This document shows, piece by piece, positions 46,786-58,091 of a DNA stretch of 64,000 nucleotides (position 1 is the stretch's first letter; every line of letters starts with the position of its first letter). Under the pieces are notes generated by a model. That model had not been told where the DNA came from, ran no database searches, and saw only the letters and a list, made by a program, of their open reading frames with translations. Source of the stretch: Emergomyces orientalis. Its lineage: Eukaryota; Ascomycota; Eurotiomycetes; Onygenales; Ajellomycetaceae. The translations under genes and the position numbers were made by a program. The DNA lies in assembly GCA_002110485.1 (NCBI GenBank), contig MOWL01000072.1:124001-188000 (forward strand). The letters are read 5' to 3'.

Positions 46786-49496
46786 TGCGTAGAGAGAGAA
46801 AAAGGGGGCAGCACTGGCGATAACCGCCAAAGCCACAGAGAGGTGTTCGACCGGGAGATATGGCGCGCGAGAAGGTCAGTGCAGCCTCTGTTATCTGATG
46901 TGACGTTTGGGCGGGAAAAGAAGAGCCCGCGGGCGGACGGACCAGACTGGGAGATGCAGGGTCAATTGGTCGCAGGGGCCCGCGAGATGGAAGCTATTGA
47001 AACCGGCTAGAGGGTATTGAAAGTGGAAGGAGTATATAGGTTTGCGGAGTCGGAGGGGTGGAGGAGATATTTTCGGTTTTTTTTTTCCCTGGTTGTGGGA
47101 TCTTTGTTCCTGGTGAGGCGTGAAGGAGTGGCGATGCCCCAGGTGTCAAACCCGAGGAACTTTGCTGGACAGGGAGAGCTATGAGTTATTCAAGCTGGGT
47201 TAGCGGAAAAATTGCAGAGTGCACCAAGCAGCAGCCAGTGGAGAAACACCTACAGAGACAAGTGGTCCAACGAGTGAGGAGGGAAGATGAAGATGAAGCA
47301 GAAGGTGAAGAAGATGAGGATAGGAGAAAAGAGAGGAGACACGCAAAAGCGATCCAAGTTTCAGCAGCAAATAAACAGACAGCAAAAAAATTAAATAAAG
47401 GGAGATTTGGCTGGGCAGAGATCCACAGCGAAATCGAAATATTTTTCTTTTCTTTTCTTTTATTTTATTTTATTTTATTTGCTTGGTTAAGTGTATATTT
47501 TATCAATTGCTGTAGATAGTTAAAAGATAGTCCAAATATATAGCCAATGTTAGGAATAATATAAATAATACATCATCTAATTGAATAATGGATATTCTGT
47601 ATATTTTTTATCCTGTTTAACCCTCTTTATTCCTGGTGCTAACAAGGTCATGTGGAGAAGATGCAAAAAGAAAATGGGTTGTTGAATGCGGAGTCAGGTA
47701 CCTAGTACACTCCCACCAACATGTCTCTGGCTGTATCTCCGCGTACCAGGTACCGGATCCTCAACAAAATCACCATCCCCATCCCGCTGTTCCCCTCTTT
47801 TTATCTTTCAGCTTCTTCTTCCCAATCACTCTCGTCCGATTGACCACGCTATGTACGGAGTAGACGTCAACGAACTACTACCACCAGCAGCAAGCAGCAG
47901 CAAGCAGCAGCAGCAGTCACAGCACCTAGCAGTGTCTATCAATATGATCCTTCCCACGTATATTTGTTCATCTGACCAGCTGTCGCAGCCTCGGCTGCTT
48001 TAGCTGCATATCCTCAACCTCCCATGAAGGATAGTTTTGAAGTTGAATCTACCAGTTATATAAATATGAACAGTTCAGTTAACTACCCCTCTGCTCATCC
48101 ATACCAAATATCTCCTCTATCTCAATTTCTTGTAATACATAGCTACATCCCACCACGGAATCACCTTTCGGATTCCTCCTTATAGCATAATTCCCAGTGC
48201 ACAATGATAAATGTGGTTTGCACCATCTCATCTTATTTTGTCTTTCATTCCCTCCCATCTCTAATATCTAGAATCTACACAAGGTACAGTCCAAACATGC
48301 TCATAGGTACTGTACCTGAACGCCTTGAACACAAACCTTGGAAACCGCTCGGGAGAGGTCCAGGGACCAACCAACAATAAATAATCCCCTCTCATACCAC
48401 CCAGCTAGCTGTGTCTCCCGAAACAAGGCCCAAGCCACGCAAGGGCCCCGCAGCTAGATCGGTTTCCTCTAGCTAACAAGAGCAAAATTCGCCGCTGGCC
48501 CCCAGGGCCCAAACCATGGATGCGACTTGTCTCATTGCGGATTGGGCTATCCTAGAGGCTGGATTCCTGATGTCCTGATTGGACAACATATTTAATTCGA
48601 GAGAATGTGCCCAAAAATGTGCAGTCTATCAATTAATTCGGATGAATGTCGTTCACAGTTTCGATGCATACCTTACACGGTTGTTGCACCACGGAGAAGA
48701 TGAAAAAAGACTTTGATATTCTTCCAATCCCCTTGGCTCATGGGAGCGTTTTATTCTTTATGTCCCACCACCTCCTATAACTACAGGTCTAGATATGGGT
48801 TTCAAGCTCACCGTGAAGAATCTCACGTTCTTATCTGCCATACAGATTTACAGGTATGGCATGACCTTGGACGAGACTATTATGAAAGAAACCATCGAGC
48901 AACTTGTTCAGAGAGCATCCATGGGAAATGGCAGTGACATTTTCTCACGGATGCCCTCTCTCTATATACACATATATCACTATTTAAATAAATAAATACC
49001 TAGGTAACCCAAGATAAACCCTGTTTATTCATTTTGCAGCAAGCTTGGGAGTATCTGGAGCTACATTTATGAAAGGGAAATTGTTGTTTTTCATTAATCG
49101 TGGCGGGGTCAGTAAGATGTATCTGTACTCTAGAATTATTATCCGACAATGATATCATTGTTCTCAAAGTTCTCTCTTCCTTGTGCCAGGCAGGGCTTAG
49201 TCGATTTCATCTATCATGAAGCAATACATTTTTCCATTAGGCGCCCAAGATATGTATGTACTATACCCCCTGGGATGAATTGGCGTTTCTTTCAAATTCA
49301 TATGCTTCTCTACTTTATTCAAGAATAGTAATATTAAGAAGAATATAATTTTCATGTTCTCTGTAATAACAACTAACAAGCTAATTAGCCGTGTGGAAGT
49401 GGCTGTCACAAACCCCGATTGGGTCAACATCCATCCAACTCGACATCAACAACCCATCCTCATATCCCTCTCTATCTCCATCCACCACAAACGATC
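46786..49496. other. 2.7-kb interval without a convincing gene
   Basis: It holds the Lag1 promoter, a (TTTTC)/(TTTTA) tract at about 47448-47480 and AT-rich DNA. A frame at 48795-48995 (FKLTVKNLTFLSAIQIYRYG, TIMKETIEQLVQRASMG) looks coding-like but has no identifiable family or consistent exons. Confidence 0.55.
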
Positions 49497-50752
49497 ATGG
49501 GTAACTACGATACGTATGTCCTACTCCTATTTATCCCTCTCTAACCAATCCAAACTAACAACAACCCAGCTACAAAACCCTCCTAATCTTCTTCTCGCCG
49601 CTCCTCTTCCGCCAGGCGAGATCCCTCTACCACTCCCTCCGCTCCTCTCTCAACCAACGGCCCCAGCCACGGCCGTTACCACCCCCAGCAGCCCTCGCCT
49701 TGAACATCCTCTTCTTCACGACCTCTCTATTCCTCTTCCTCTCCATCCCCGCCTGGACAGGCCTAAACCCGCACGCGCCATCCCCAAACATCTTCACGCA
49801 GACAAACTCTCGCCTCAACACCCCGACAGAAATCCTCTTCACCCGCCTTGCCCGCCTCCGCCCAAACAACGCCCTAACTCCACTAGACACTCAGCTAAAA
49901 GCAAAATTCACCTCCCCTTCCCTCCGAAAACTCTACCTCCGCTACGGCCCGGAAACCCTAATAAACTGCCCTTTCTGCACCCCAGATAACGAAACAACAT
50001 ACCTCCTCTACTACCTCCCCCTACACACCTTCCTCCCCCACCTCCTCCACCTCCTAATAACAGGCCTCATAACCTCCAACCCCCTGACAGGCCCCAGCGC
50101 CAGCCGCTGGCGCTCCAAATTCACCCTCACCGCCCTCTCCCTCCTCCTCCTCGAAACCTTACTAGTCACCCTTTACAACCCCGCCACCGGCGCCTCTGGA
50201 CACAAATCCCCAAACCCACAAGCCATCCCCACAAGCTTCCACAACCGCCTCACAACCCTCCGCCTGCTCTCCTTCACCATCGCCGACGCCCTAGCCGCCG
50301 GCACTATCTACCTGACCGCCACGCATAGATTCTTCTACACCCCACCAACCCCGGCGGAGGTAGCCGAGCAACTCGTCGCGAACGTCTCTGCGAACCTGGC
50401 CAGCGCCACGGCCAAGGTGCATGCTGTTAGCGTGGTGCGGAATGCGACAGTGAGGGATCGCGGGTTGAAGGGGAGGGATGATGCGTATTGGACGGCTGTG
50501 GTGGCCATGGAACGGTCTGGTTCGTCGTTGGGGACATCAGGGGCGGGTGGGAGTATCTGGGAAGAGGAAGAGGTTGTTAGGGCGATGACGAGGGTTATGC
50601 AGAGGAGAAATGCCGGGGGAAGGGGGGATGTGGTGGATATTGGGCGGTTGGGGGTTGAGGCTAGCTCGTATGTTGAGGGGATTACGGCCGGGTTGGACAG
50701 GGGGGATGATGGCGATGGTGATGGCGATGATGGTGATGGGAGTGGGAGTTAG
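49497..50752 (+). CDS. uncharacterised multi-pass membrane protein
   Basis: Exons 49497-49513 and 49570-50752 (56-nt intron, GTATGT...CCCAG); 399 aa. Exon 1 encodes only MGNYD plus two bases of Thr. Four hydrophobic segments are visible: ALNILFFTTSLFLFLSIPAW, YLLYYLPLHTFLPHLLHLLI, FTLTALSLLLLETLLVTLY and SFTIADALAAGTIYLTATH. A short soluble loop with YGPETLINCPFCTPDNE lies between the first two. The C-terminal third is soluble and ends in Gly/Asp repeats. Codon use is notably C-rich in the first two thirds. It resembles conserved ascomycete proteins of unknown role as far as I can recall; I assign no function. It is convergent with another membrane protein gene. Confidence 0.85.
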
Positions 50753-51475
50753 ATGGATTTTATTGATGTTGTATTCTTCTTCTCTCTTTTTATATTCATT
50801 TTGTTGGTTTAGATGGGGGGTTCTATATTTCGTATTCCTTCTCTTTTCTTGGAGGTAGAATTGGGGAAGTTACATACGCAAATTATAAATACAATAGAAT
50901 GCTAATTTCGTCTTATATTCGGGGCTTTTGTACATTCTACTTCGCTCTTTACCCCGGGGGAGGGGGGGTGCTTATCAGGTTTTAAAGGGGGAAAGCAGAC
51001 ACAATCACAGACCACTGGCGACCAAACGTAGACGAAGGCTCTAAAGAGAATATAATAACATTTATGTTTACCAGAGACAGCGTAGTAATAATTTTTTTTG
51101 AAAAGAAAACAGAAACAAGAGGACATTGTTAAGTATGAGTAACATAGAACTCCCCACCTCACCACCCAAAGCAAACCCACAGAAACGACGCCCCAACTCG
51201 CAAACGAGTCCATATATAACAACAAAATCGAATATATCAATCGCTCCAAAATCACAAAAAAACAAAAGGAAATATATTAAAAGAAAAGCCCTAATACAAA
51301 CAACACACAAGGGAAATTAAAATCTAAATAGCTAGATAGGATGGATGATAAGATTGTAAAACCAGTGCCGCAAACCCCTCCCAACAGTTCATATCATCCC
51401 TCAATATCTCTGTACTTTTGGATCCCCCTACCCAAACTTTCCCATTTTTTTTCAAAAATTTAATTTAGTTTTTGT
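50753..51475. other. convergent 3' spacer
   Basis: 723 bp between two membrane-protein genes; AT-rich with a G run near 50957-50970. Nothing coding is seen. Confidence 0.6.
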
Positions 51476-52471
51476 TCATATCTCACTCGCTTCCCAATCC
51501 GAGTGGCGAGTGGAAAGACGCACGGGATGATTCGCCGGATGCTCCGGGTTACTCCCTTCGGAACTCCTCGAAAACTTTTCGAACTGTTCGGGATTATCAA
51601 CCCTGGGCGCGGAAATATGCATCCGGCCTCTAGAAGGCACGGTGCGCATGGATGGAGAGGTACTGATGGGCGAGCGTGATGAGCGTGACGAGCGTGAGTA
51701 TTTTGATTGCGATTTTGAATCGTCGTTCCCGTGGTACAAGGGTAGGGAGTCTTTGTGTGGCAGTTTGAAAGATTTGTAACCGCGGTTGAGGCTGTTAAAT
51801 GAAGGGATGGCATCCGGCGCGACGGCGCCGTCGGTGCGGATGTGGCGGGCCTTTAAGCCAGTTTTCTTCGTTCGGTAGATAAAGGTCTACGTGGAGGTGT
51901 GGTTGGTGGTGGTAAGTTACGGGCAGTCAAGAGTTTATTTAAGCATAGTTGCGGTTTGTGGGGAGGAGACGGGGCATACCACGACGATATTAACAAACCC
52001 GAACACTATGGCGATAATGCCAGCACCTAGAACAAGCTGCCAAAAGGTGAGGCCGATGGTGTCCTTGTTCATGTCTTCTCTATTCAGGCATCCTATGGTT
52101 GATATTCCGAGGAGGAGCATCGCGCCTCCTAGAGCGAGGAAGCTCGAATGTCTACCGAAACAACCCCAGTACTCATGAAACCAGGCCTCGAAGAAGCCTA
52201 CTTCGGAGATAATGAGGAAGACTGCAACAGTTTCATCAGGCTAGTCCAAGTAACAGGGGGAGTAAAAAGTAAGGGAGTTCTTACTGCTGACAGCAATTAT
52301 AATAACTCGGTGCATCGCATCGAAAAAAAAGAAATTGGTGGCAGTGGACGTCTTGGCTAGCAGGACTGAACATGCGGCGATGATACATAGGAGACAAATT
52401 ATATTGAAGACCCGTATGGCATTCAGAATGACATAGCCTGGACCAGCCAGAGATTTGACCGCAGCTGCCAT
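51476..52471 (-). CDS. uncharacterised four-helix membrane protein
   Basis: Exons (minus): 52471-52285, 52221-51980, 51886-51476; 279 aa, phases consistent. Four hydrophobic helices are visible: VFNIICLLCIIAACSVLLA, VIIIAVSSIFLIISEVGFF, FLALGGAMLLLGISTIG and LVLGAGIIAIVFGFVNIVV. A cytosolic-type tail follows, rich in Ser/Arg (SRSSRSSRSPISTSPS), suggesting phosphorylation. The second exon ends the last helix; TFIYRTKK opens the third. The MARVEL-like four-helix plan, and the plain fungal distribution I recall for this type, suggest a membrane-organising role, but this is speculative. Start: the ATG at 52471; the longer open frame upstream begins at a non-ATG codon. Confidence 0.85.
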
Positions 52472-54008
52472 GGTTGGAAGGTTGACGGCCGAGCGGTGAA
52501 AATAAAACGGCGATTTGGCTGGATTGGAATTCAAAAGTCCTCAGACAATTTAAAAAGGAGCGATCTTAATGTCAGAGTGTAGGTTAGATAACGGTGGAGA
52601 TATCCGAAAAACGGGTTTGAAGTTGGATAAGAGTAGGAGTCTTTGAGAGAAGAGTTAAGATGAAGATGAAGAGAAAAAAAGAGGCGTCAAGTATTGAAAA
52701 GGGATGGAACTGGCCGGCAAGGAGGAGCCTATTTTGCTTTGAGCTAAGTTATTGAAGCCGAAGAATAGTATATAACCAGGATCAGTGAAAGGAAAATATA
52801 GGTGTTAGTAGTAGAGCAGTGAAATGAACATAATTAATCAACCTGTTGTTGCCGTTCAAGGCAACGACCAATATAGCTTGAAAGATCTAGATAGAACAAT
52901 AATAGAAAATAGAAAAGATGAATGAAAGACGGAGAACGAAAATGAAGACAGAAGGCAAAGGTGAAGAATGGAAAGAAAATAGAACAATGGGCGCAAATCT
53001 GAGCAGTGAAGAAAGCGTAAAAAAAAAAAAGGAAGAAGAAGGCTCATGAAGGTGCTTCATGAAACGGGAGTGAAGGTGAATACCGAGCAACAATCACCAG
53101 AGATTTCTACCGGCTAAACTGCCCACAATGGGGACAGTCACTGCGTTCGCCCCATGTGTTGATATGATTTGATACACCTCACATTCTGTCATATATGGAG
53201 AACGGGTTTGGAGTCCTATTAAGGGGGACCTCATTGGCGTCAGGTATTTTTAAGGCGCCATTCACACGGGGTTGCCAGTACAGGGGAAGGAGTTAAGTCG
53301 TGTTTCATCATGTATTTCTGCATACTGGGGATACTGGGTATCATGAACCACCATTCTCGCAGCCAGTCCGCTAGTACCACGATATCCCAAGGCGGGAAGC
53401 AAGGGACTGGATGGCAGCGAATGTTGATGATGAGGTTGGATGAGGTTGGATGAAACAAAAAACGATGTCGTTGTTTCGAAGGTTGGCAGCGTGGCAGGGG
53501 GAAGAGCCGCGTGATTGGTCAGCAAGTGGCCAGCGCGGGGTTTAGCCGCCAGGGAACAATATCCCTAGATATCGAAAGAAGAGCCTTAAGAGCGCCTGAA
53601 GAAGAGGTGAAAGAGGAAGTGAAAGAGAGCAATTCTCTTTGTTAGGGGCTATAGGCAGTGGGTTTGAATGGCTAAAGATAGAAAACACCCGAAGGACCTG
53701 ATTTACTTGATTTTGACGGGCGTGTTCCAGAGAGTCGCCGAGTAATACTATGTCTAGATCCTTGGTGTCCCGTTGAGGCCTTAATAATTCTCTTAGCACT
53801 TGGCAGGCACATGTCTTAGTCATGTCTTAGTCATTCATATATTTCTTTCCAGCCAATTTTCATTTTCGTCGTTTTCTTCTGCGTCGTTGACCACATCATC
53901 ACCACCGCATCTCCACCCGCCAGCACCACTAACCCTTAACTCTCGAGTCTTGACAACTTCTTCTCTTATCTCAAGGAAAGGGTCTCTCTCCTCAGACACA
54001 CCGTCACT
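52472..54008. other. 1.5-kb divergent promoter region
   Basis: It lies between the membrane-protein gene (-) and the SERF gene (+). It contains a purine-rich tract at 52630-53040. No gene is seen. Confidence 0.6.
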
Positions 54009-54551
54009 ATGGCTCGTGGAAATCAGCGTGAGAAGGCCCGCGAAAAGACGCAGAAGGAGATGGCTGCTCAGGTAGGATTTGGCTTCTTCCTCTCTCACTC
54101 ACTATCTCAGATGTCATAGTTTACCATCTACGGAAAGAAATAATATATATATCATATCATATAACATAATATCTCACCACAGCGTAAAGCTAACATATGC
54201 CCTCCTTTAACCCCTAACAGAAGAAGAAAAACGGCCAGTCTGGTACAGAGTTTGCTCGGACAAAGGAAGCCCAGGCCGCCATCATGCGCCAGAAGCAAGA
54301 AGCAGGTATGTCTGCGTCCTTTCCAACATGCCAGCTGAAAATGCCAAATATCAGATTGATTCTCTCACTCCCATATATTCTTATCATTTTTATTATTATC
54401 GTACCTCTGTTTGTACACCCTTCTCTCTGTCTCATGTGCCTCCCGTCGTGAATTTCTACCATCTGGAAAAATAGAACATCGAGTTAACCTACTTGATAAC
54501 AATATAGCAAACGCCAAAAAAGCCGCTGAAGGCACCGCCAAGAAGAAGTAA
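54009..54551 (+). CDS. SERF/4F5-family small basic protein
   Basis: Exons 54009-54071, 54221-54305, 54508-54551; 63 aa. The N-terminal signature MARGNQREKAREKTQKEM is the 4F5 motif. The middle is highly charged and the C-terminus is Lys-rich (AKKAAEGTAKKK). SERF proteins are small disordered factors that bind amyloid-prone proteins and RNA and promote aggregation in animals; fungal homologues are common but poorly studied. The gene is too short and split to show as one long frame; it was assembled from phase-matched exons. Introns are fairly long (149 and 202 nt) relative to the coding sequence. Confidence 0.92.
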
Positions 54552-54683
54552 AAGCCAACACCCCGTCGCAAACCCGGTCTCTTTATCTGACTTGCGACTG
54601 GTGGGGAGAAGAAAATATAATTTTCATGAAAAAATGCCTTACTTAGCCAGGGATCCTTATTTTCCTTTTCTTGAGCACGGTCT

Positions 54684-54722
<39 letters not shown>

Positions 54723-55295
54723 CCCCCTCCACAAATCTTCTCTATCCTGAGATCAGACAAGGCCAGTAGATTTAAATCAACCGGGAAAACCAGGATGGAG
54801 AAAGAAGATGGTGTCGTGGGTGGGAGTGGGCGGAGGAAGAAAGTCAAGTGCAAAAAGAATGGATTTGGTTTCCTGAGCTTGAATGGGATTGTGTGGCTTT
54901 TAGCTTTTGGCTTGGTTCTGGCTTTTAGAAGAAGGATGGAGGATTTAGGGTCTTTTCTTCCCGCATTTTAAGATTAATTTCATGGACACGAAAGAGTAAT
55001 AATGTTGTTATTAACGTTGCCTTTTTTTCTTCCGGCGAAGGCGTCGTTTCTTTTCACTTTTGGTTCATACCTTCTCCGTGTTTGAATCTCCATGTCGTTT
55101 TTCATTGACTCAGCCCTAATACTACCCCATTTTGTGATATTGCTGAACCACCTAACCTAGTTTTTTTTTTAAAAAAATTTTACGCTTGGTAGTTACGCTA
55201 CTCGTTTTTCACTATTTAATGCAATTAAGCTAGCTACTACCCTTTTGCTTAAATGCGAAGGGGCCTGGGCTCTTAACTTATTAACTTATTATTTA
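54552..55295. other. convergent 3' spacer with microsatellite
   Basis: AT-rich; it includes the TA repeat listed next. No gene is seen. Confidence 0.6.
54687..54722. repeat. (TA)n microsatellite, about 17 units
   Basis: Uninterrupted alternating A/T tract 3' of the SERF gene. Confidence 0.9.
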
Positions 55296-56747
55296 TTATT
55301 TTATTTTATTTTGGGCTTTAAAGTCATTGTCATCCATAATGGCAGTGACGGTGTTACGTTCCTGCGCAACCTTCATTCTACGAATCCATATCTTCCAACT
55401 TTTGTTAGAATGTGAAGGAGTAGACGTGCCAGCAGCGGTGGCAGGAACAGAGGCAGTGTTGGGAGCATCTATACCATCCACAGTCACATCGCCTACACTC
55501 GAAAAGCACCGCCCTGTACTCTGACTCTGGCCAACATCAAGGTCTCCCCCTCGGGACTCCCTAGTCAACCAATCAACATCAATCCCAAATTTCCTCACAG
55601 CAAGATCCACAAAGATCCACAGCCCCTCTCCATCCCATGAAACCTCCGCGCCAAAACGCGCAGTTTTATCCACGATCTTTTTCCTGAGAGTATTCACATA
55701 CCCATTACTATCCCTATCCGCATCCCTATTCGCATCCGCATCCGCATCCCCCACAACCTCCAACAACCAAAGCAAAAAGTTCCAAGCAGAAACATCCCGC
55801 CGATGAGAATATGCAAGACACCACGTATGCACCGTCTCAAGTACCATCCTCGCAAGGTTCCCTAACCGTATTACTACCCGCTGCTGTCCCACTGTAATTG
55901 CTGTTCCTTGACGACGCCGCGCAATCGCAAGCGCATCGCCAAATAGCCCCATAAACTCGCGCAGGTAGCTGAATGCATAGTAATTTTTTGGGTGATGGGT
56001 GCCCGCCTGCAGGGTGATGGATACTTCGTAGTTCATGATTTGATTCACGGCAGCAGTAGTCGCGGCATCGGCATCGGCATCGGCATCGGCCTCACTGTCA
56101 TAATGCGGCAAATGATGCGAACCCGCAAATGCCGCGACGGGGTCATCGTGGTAGAGGTCCAAAAGCTGCATCATGGTCCATTTCCGGTGGTACCAGAGCA
56201 CGGGAGATTTTGTGTGGCGGTGGAGTGGGGAGCGGAGGATTGTTGTTGTAAATGAGATTTCCGTGTGGAGGGCGGAGTGGTATTGACTTGCGGAACCGGG
56301 GCATTGTGATTGCCTTTTATTCAAGGCACACAGTCTGCGCTTCCGCCAGTTGCAGGCGGTTAGGTGTTCTGAGTCCAGGAAGAGAAGGATTTCGGTTTGG
56401 AGGAGGAGGGTTTGGGAGGAGTAGTCCTCGGGGGAGGAGTTAGGCTTGGCGTTGGCATCGCAGGGTGATGGCAGGGCGGCATCATGTGGCGCTTCTGCCA
56501 CACTACGCCTTTGATTGGTGCTAAGTTCGGGGTTCTTGGGTTGCGTCTGCTGTGGGGTGAGGGAGAAGAATATTTGCCGTGCCTTTATGAAGCATTGTAC
56601 AAGGGCCTTCTTGCTGATGCCTATCTCTGTGCCCTCATGGAGGAGGTCACCAAAGCCCTCGGGAAGGAAATGGATGTCGAAGATTTGATTACCTCTAGCG
56701 GCGAGAAGCTTGATTAGGGTCCCATGGTAGCACTCGGGCGCGGACAT
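55296..56747 (-). CDS. protein prenyltransferase alpha-repeat protein (PTAR1-like)
   Basis: Intronless, 483 aa. Prenyltransferase-alpha (PPTA) repeats are recognisable by their W/Y-x-R/K-x-W helices: WYHRKWTMMQLL (about residues 185-196), NYYAFSYLREFM (about 255-266) and WNFLLWLLEVV (about 320-330). Repeats are few and diverged, unlike the farnesyl/geranylgeranyl transferase alpha subunits, but similar to PTAR1, which in animals joins RABGGTB to make GGTase-3. The prenylation role in fungi is inference. Two Asp/Ala dipeptide runs come from a GGCATC-type hexanucleotide repeat (about 56064-56087 and 55710-55750). Start: the ATG at 56747 is the first in frame. Confidence 0.75.
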   Translation of the reverse strand: MSAPECYHGTLIKLLAARGNQIFDIHFLPEGFGDLLHEGTEIGISKKALVQCFIKARQIFFSLTPQQTQPKNPELSTNQRRSVAEAPHDAALPSPCDANAKPNSSPEDYSSQTLLLQTEILLFLDSEHLTACNWRKRRLCALNKRQSQCPGSASQYHSALHTEISFTTTILRSPLHRHTKSPVLWYHRKWTMMQLLDLYHDDPVAAFAGSHHLPHYDSEADADADADAATTAAVNQIMNYEVSITLQAGTHHPKNYYAFSYLREFMGLFGDALAIARRRQGTAITVGQQRVVIRLGNLARMVLETVHTWCLAYSHRRDVSAWNFLLWLLEVVGDADADANRDADRDSNGYVNTLRKKIVDKTARFGAEVSWDGEGLWIFVDLAVRKFGIDVDWLTRESRGGDLDVGQSQSTGRCFSSVGDVTVDGIDAPNTASVPATAAGTSTPSHSNKSWKIWIRRMKVAQERNTVTAIMDDNDFKAQNKIK

Positions 56748-57160
56748 TTGAATATCGGAGGGTATATGTATGGGAATTAGGGAGTCCTTGGAGTGTCCGC
56801 AAAAGGATTCTCTATGTGGAGGTAGTTGCGGGGAGATGGAGCCAGGAGCAATGTCACGTGCAGTTCAACTGGCCCAAGCTCCCTCTAACCAAGCAAACAA
56901 GACAAACACAACGTTTCCGCCAGCTCGACAACACCAGATAAAGTTGCTCAGCAGCAGAAAAAACGTCACCAGGTAATATACACTCATTGTTCAGAACGAT
57001 GAAACACTGAATACTGATTAGAGGGCTCTGGATGAACGCCGTACCTTACTTCCTTGATCGCCTATTCAGCCCACCAATGCCAAACCTTCATTCATTCCCA
57101 GCCCATTGAACACCTTGCAGTCTTGTTCACTCTTTAAACCAACGACAAGACTTATAAACC
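56748..57160. promoter_or_regulatory. divergent promoter region, PTAR1-like / GET1
   Basis: 413 bp between start codons; no further feature could be supported. Confidence 0.5.
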
Positions 57161-58091
57161 ATGCCCTCACTACTTATCACCGTCCTGCTCCTTAATATCA
57201 TCATATACGTGATCAATACTATTGGTGCCACTACAATAGATAGCTTGGTACGAAAGACCCCTTCCCCTCAATGTGTGTGCTATATGCGCATCAAAACCAA
57301 CTGCGAAAATGCAAAATAAAACACCACATATAGCCCCGACAGGAAGCTAACGTATCCCTTCGCAGCTATGGCTCCTCTACATCAAGCTGCCCACAGGCAC
57401 GTCACACATCGCCCGAGAACAGCGCCGGATGAAACTGGATGTCGTGCAACTCAAGCGCGAAATGAACGCAACCAGCTCGCAGGATGAGTTTGCGAAGTGG
57501 GCCAAGTTGAGACGGAGACATGATAAGGCGTTGGAGGCATATGAAGCTAAAAGTATGTTTTTGGATATATTGTTATAGCATTATAATTTGGCTCTTGTAT
57601 TTTGTTCAGAGCCAAAGAGAAGAGAAATTCACTTCGACACATGCATATATTCCCCCTCCCTTTTTTTTTCCAAGGAACGTATATATTCTAACCTACAAAC
57701 AACCGGAAAAAAAAAAATGAAAACAGACAACCAGCTCACCCAATCCAAATCCTCCTTTGACATGACCATCAAATCCGTCCGCTGGGCAGCAACCTCCGGA
57801 CTAATGTTCTTCCTGCAATTCTGGTACACCAAGACGCCGATGTTCACACTACCACCGGGCTGGATTCCATGGCAGGTGGAGTGGGTGTTGTCCTTCCCCC
57901 GCGCACCAATGGGTACTGTGAGTATACAGATCTGGGGCGGAGCGTGCGCCACTGTTGTTGCGCTGGTTGGTGATGCGATGGGGGCTACTTTGGGATATGT
58001 GTCTGGGTCGAAAAGGGAGGGGGAAAAGGAGAAGGTGGGGATAAAGGTTGAAGCTGGTGTAGGAGGAAAGGAAGTGAAGAAAAGTCAATGA
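57161..58091 (+). CDS. GET1: GET1/WRB-like tail-anchored protein insertase subunit (CHD5 family)
   Basis: Exons 57161-57247, 57366-57552, 57727-58091; 212 aa. Get1 with Get2 forms the ER receptor that accepts tail-anchored proteins from Get3. Helix 1 (LLITVLLLNIIIYVINTIG) is followed by a cytosolic coiled coil rich in Arg/Lys/Glu (REQRRMKLDVVQLKREMNAT). Helices 2-3 are in exon 3 (SVRWAATSGLMFFLQFWYT, then GGACATVVALVGDAMGATLG). The end is Lys-rich and soluble. Length and topology match fungal Get1. Splice phases agree; the last acceptor follows a poly-A tract. A (GACGG)4 repeat lies just 3' (58111-58130). Confidence 0.93.

Noticed and set aside
47181..47519. 112-codon frame with an acidic/basic start
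   Set aside because: Purine-rich low complexity followed by a TTTTC/TTTTA repeat translating to Phe/Leu; no support as a gene.
48795..48995. 66-codon frame with an amphipathic look
   Set aside because: Coding-like but isolated; no start context, partner exon or known family. Kept only as a note in the intergenic entry.
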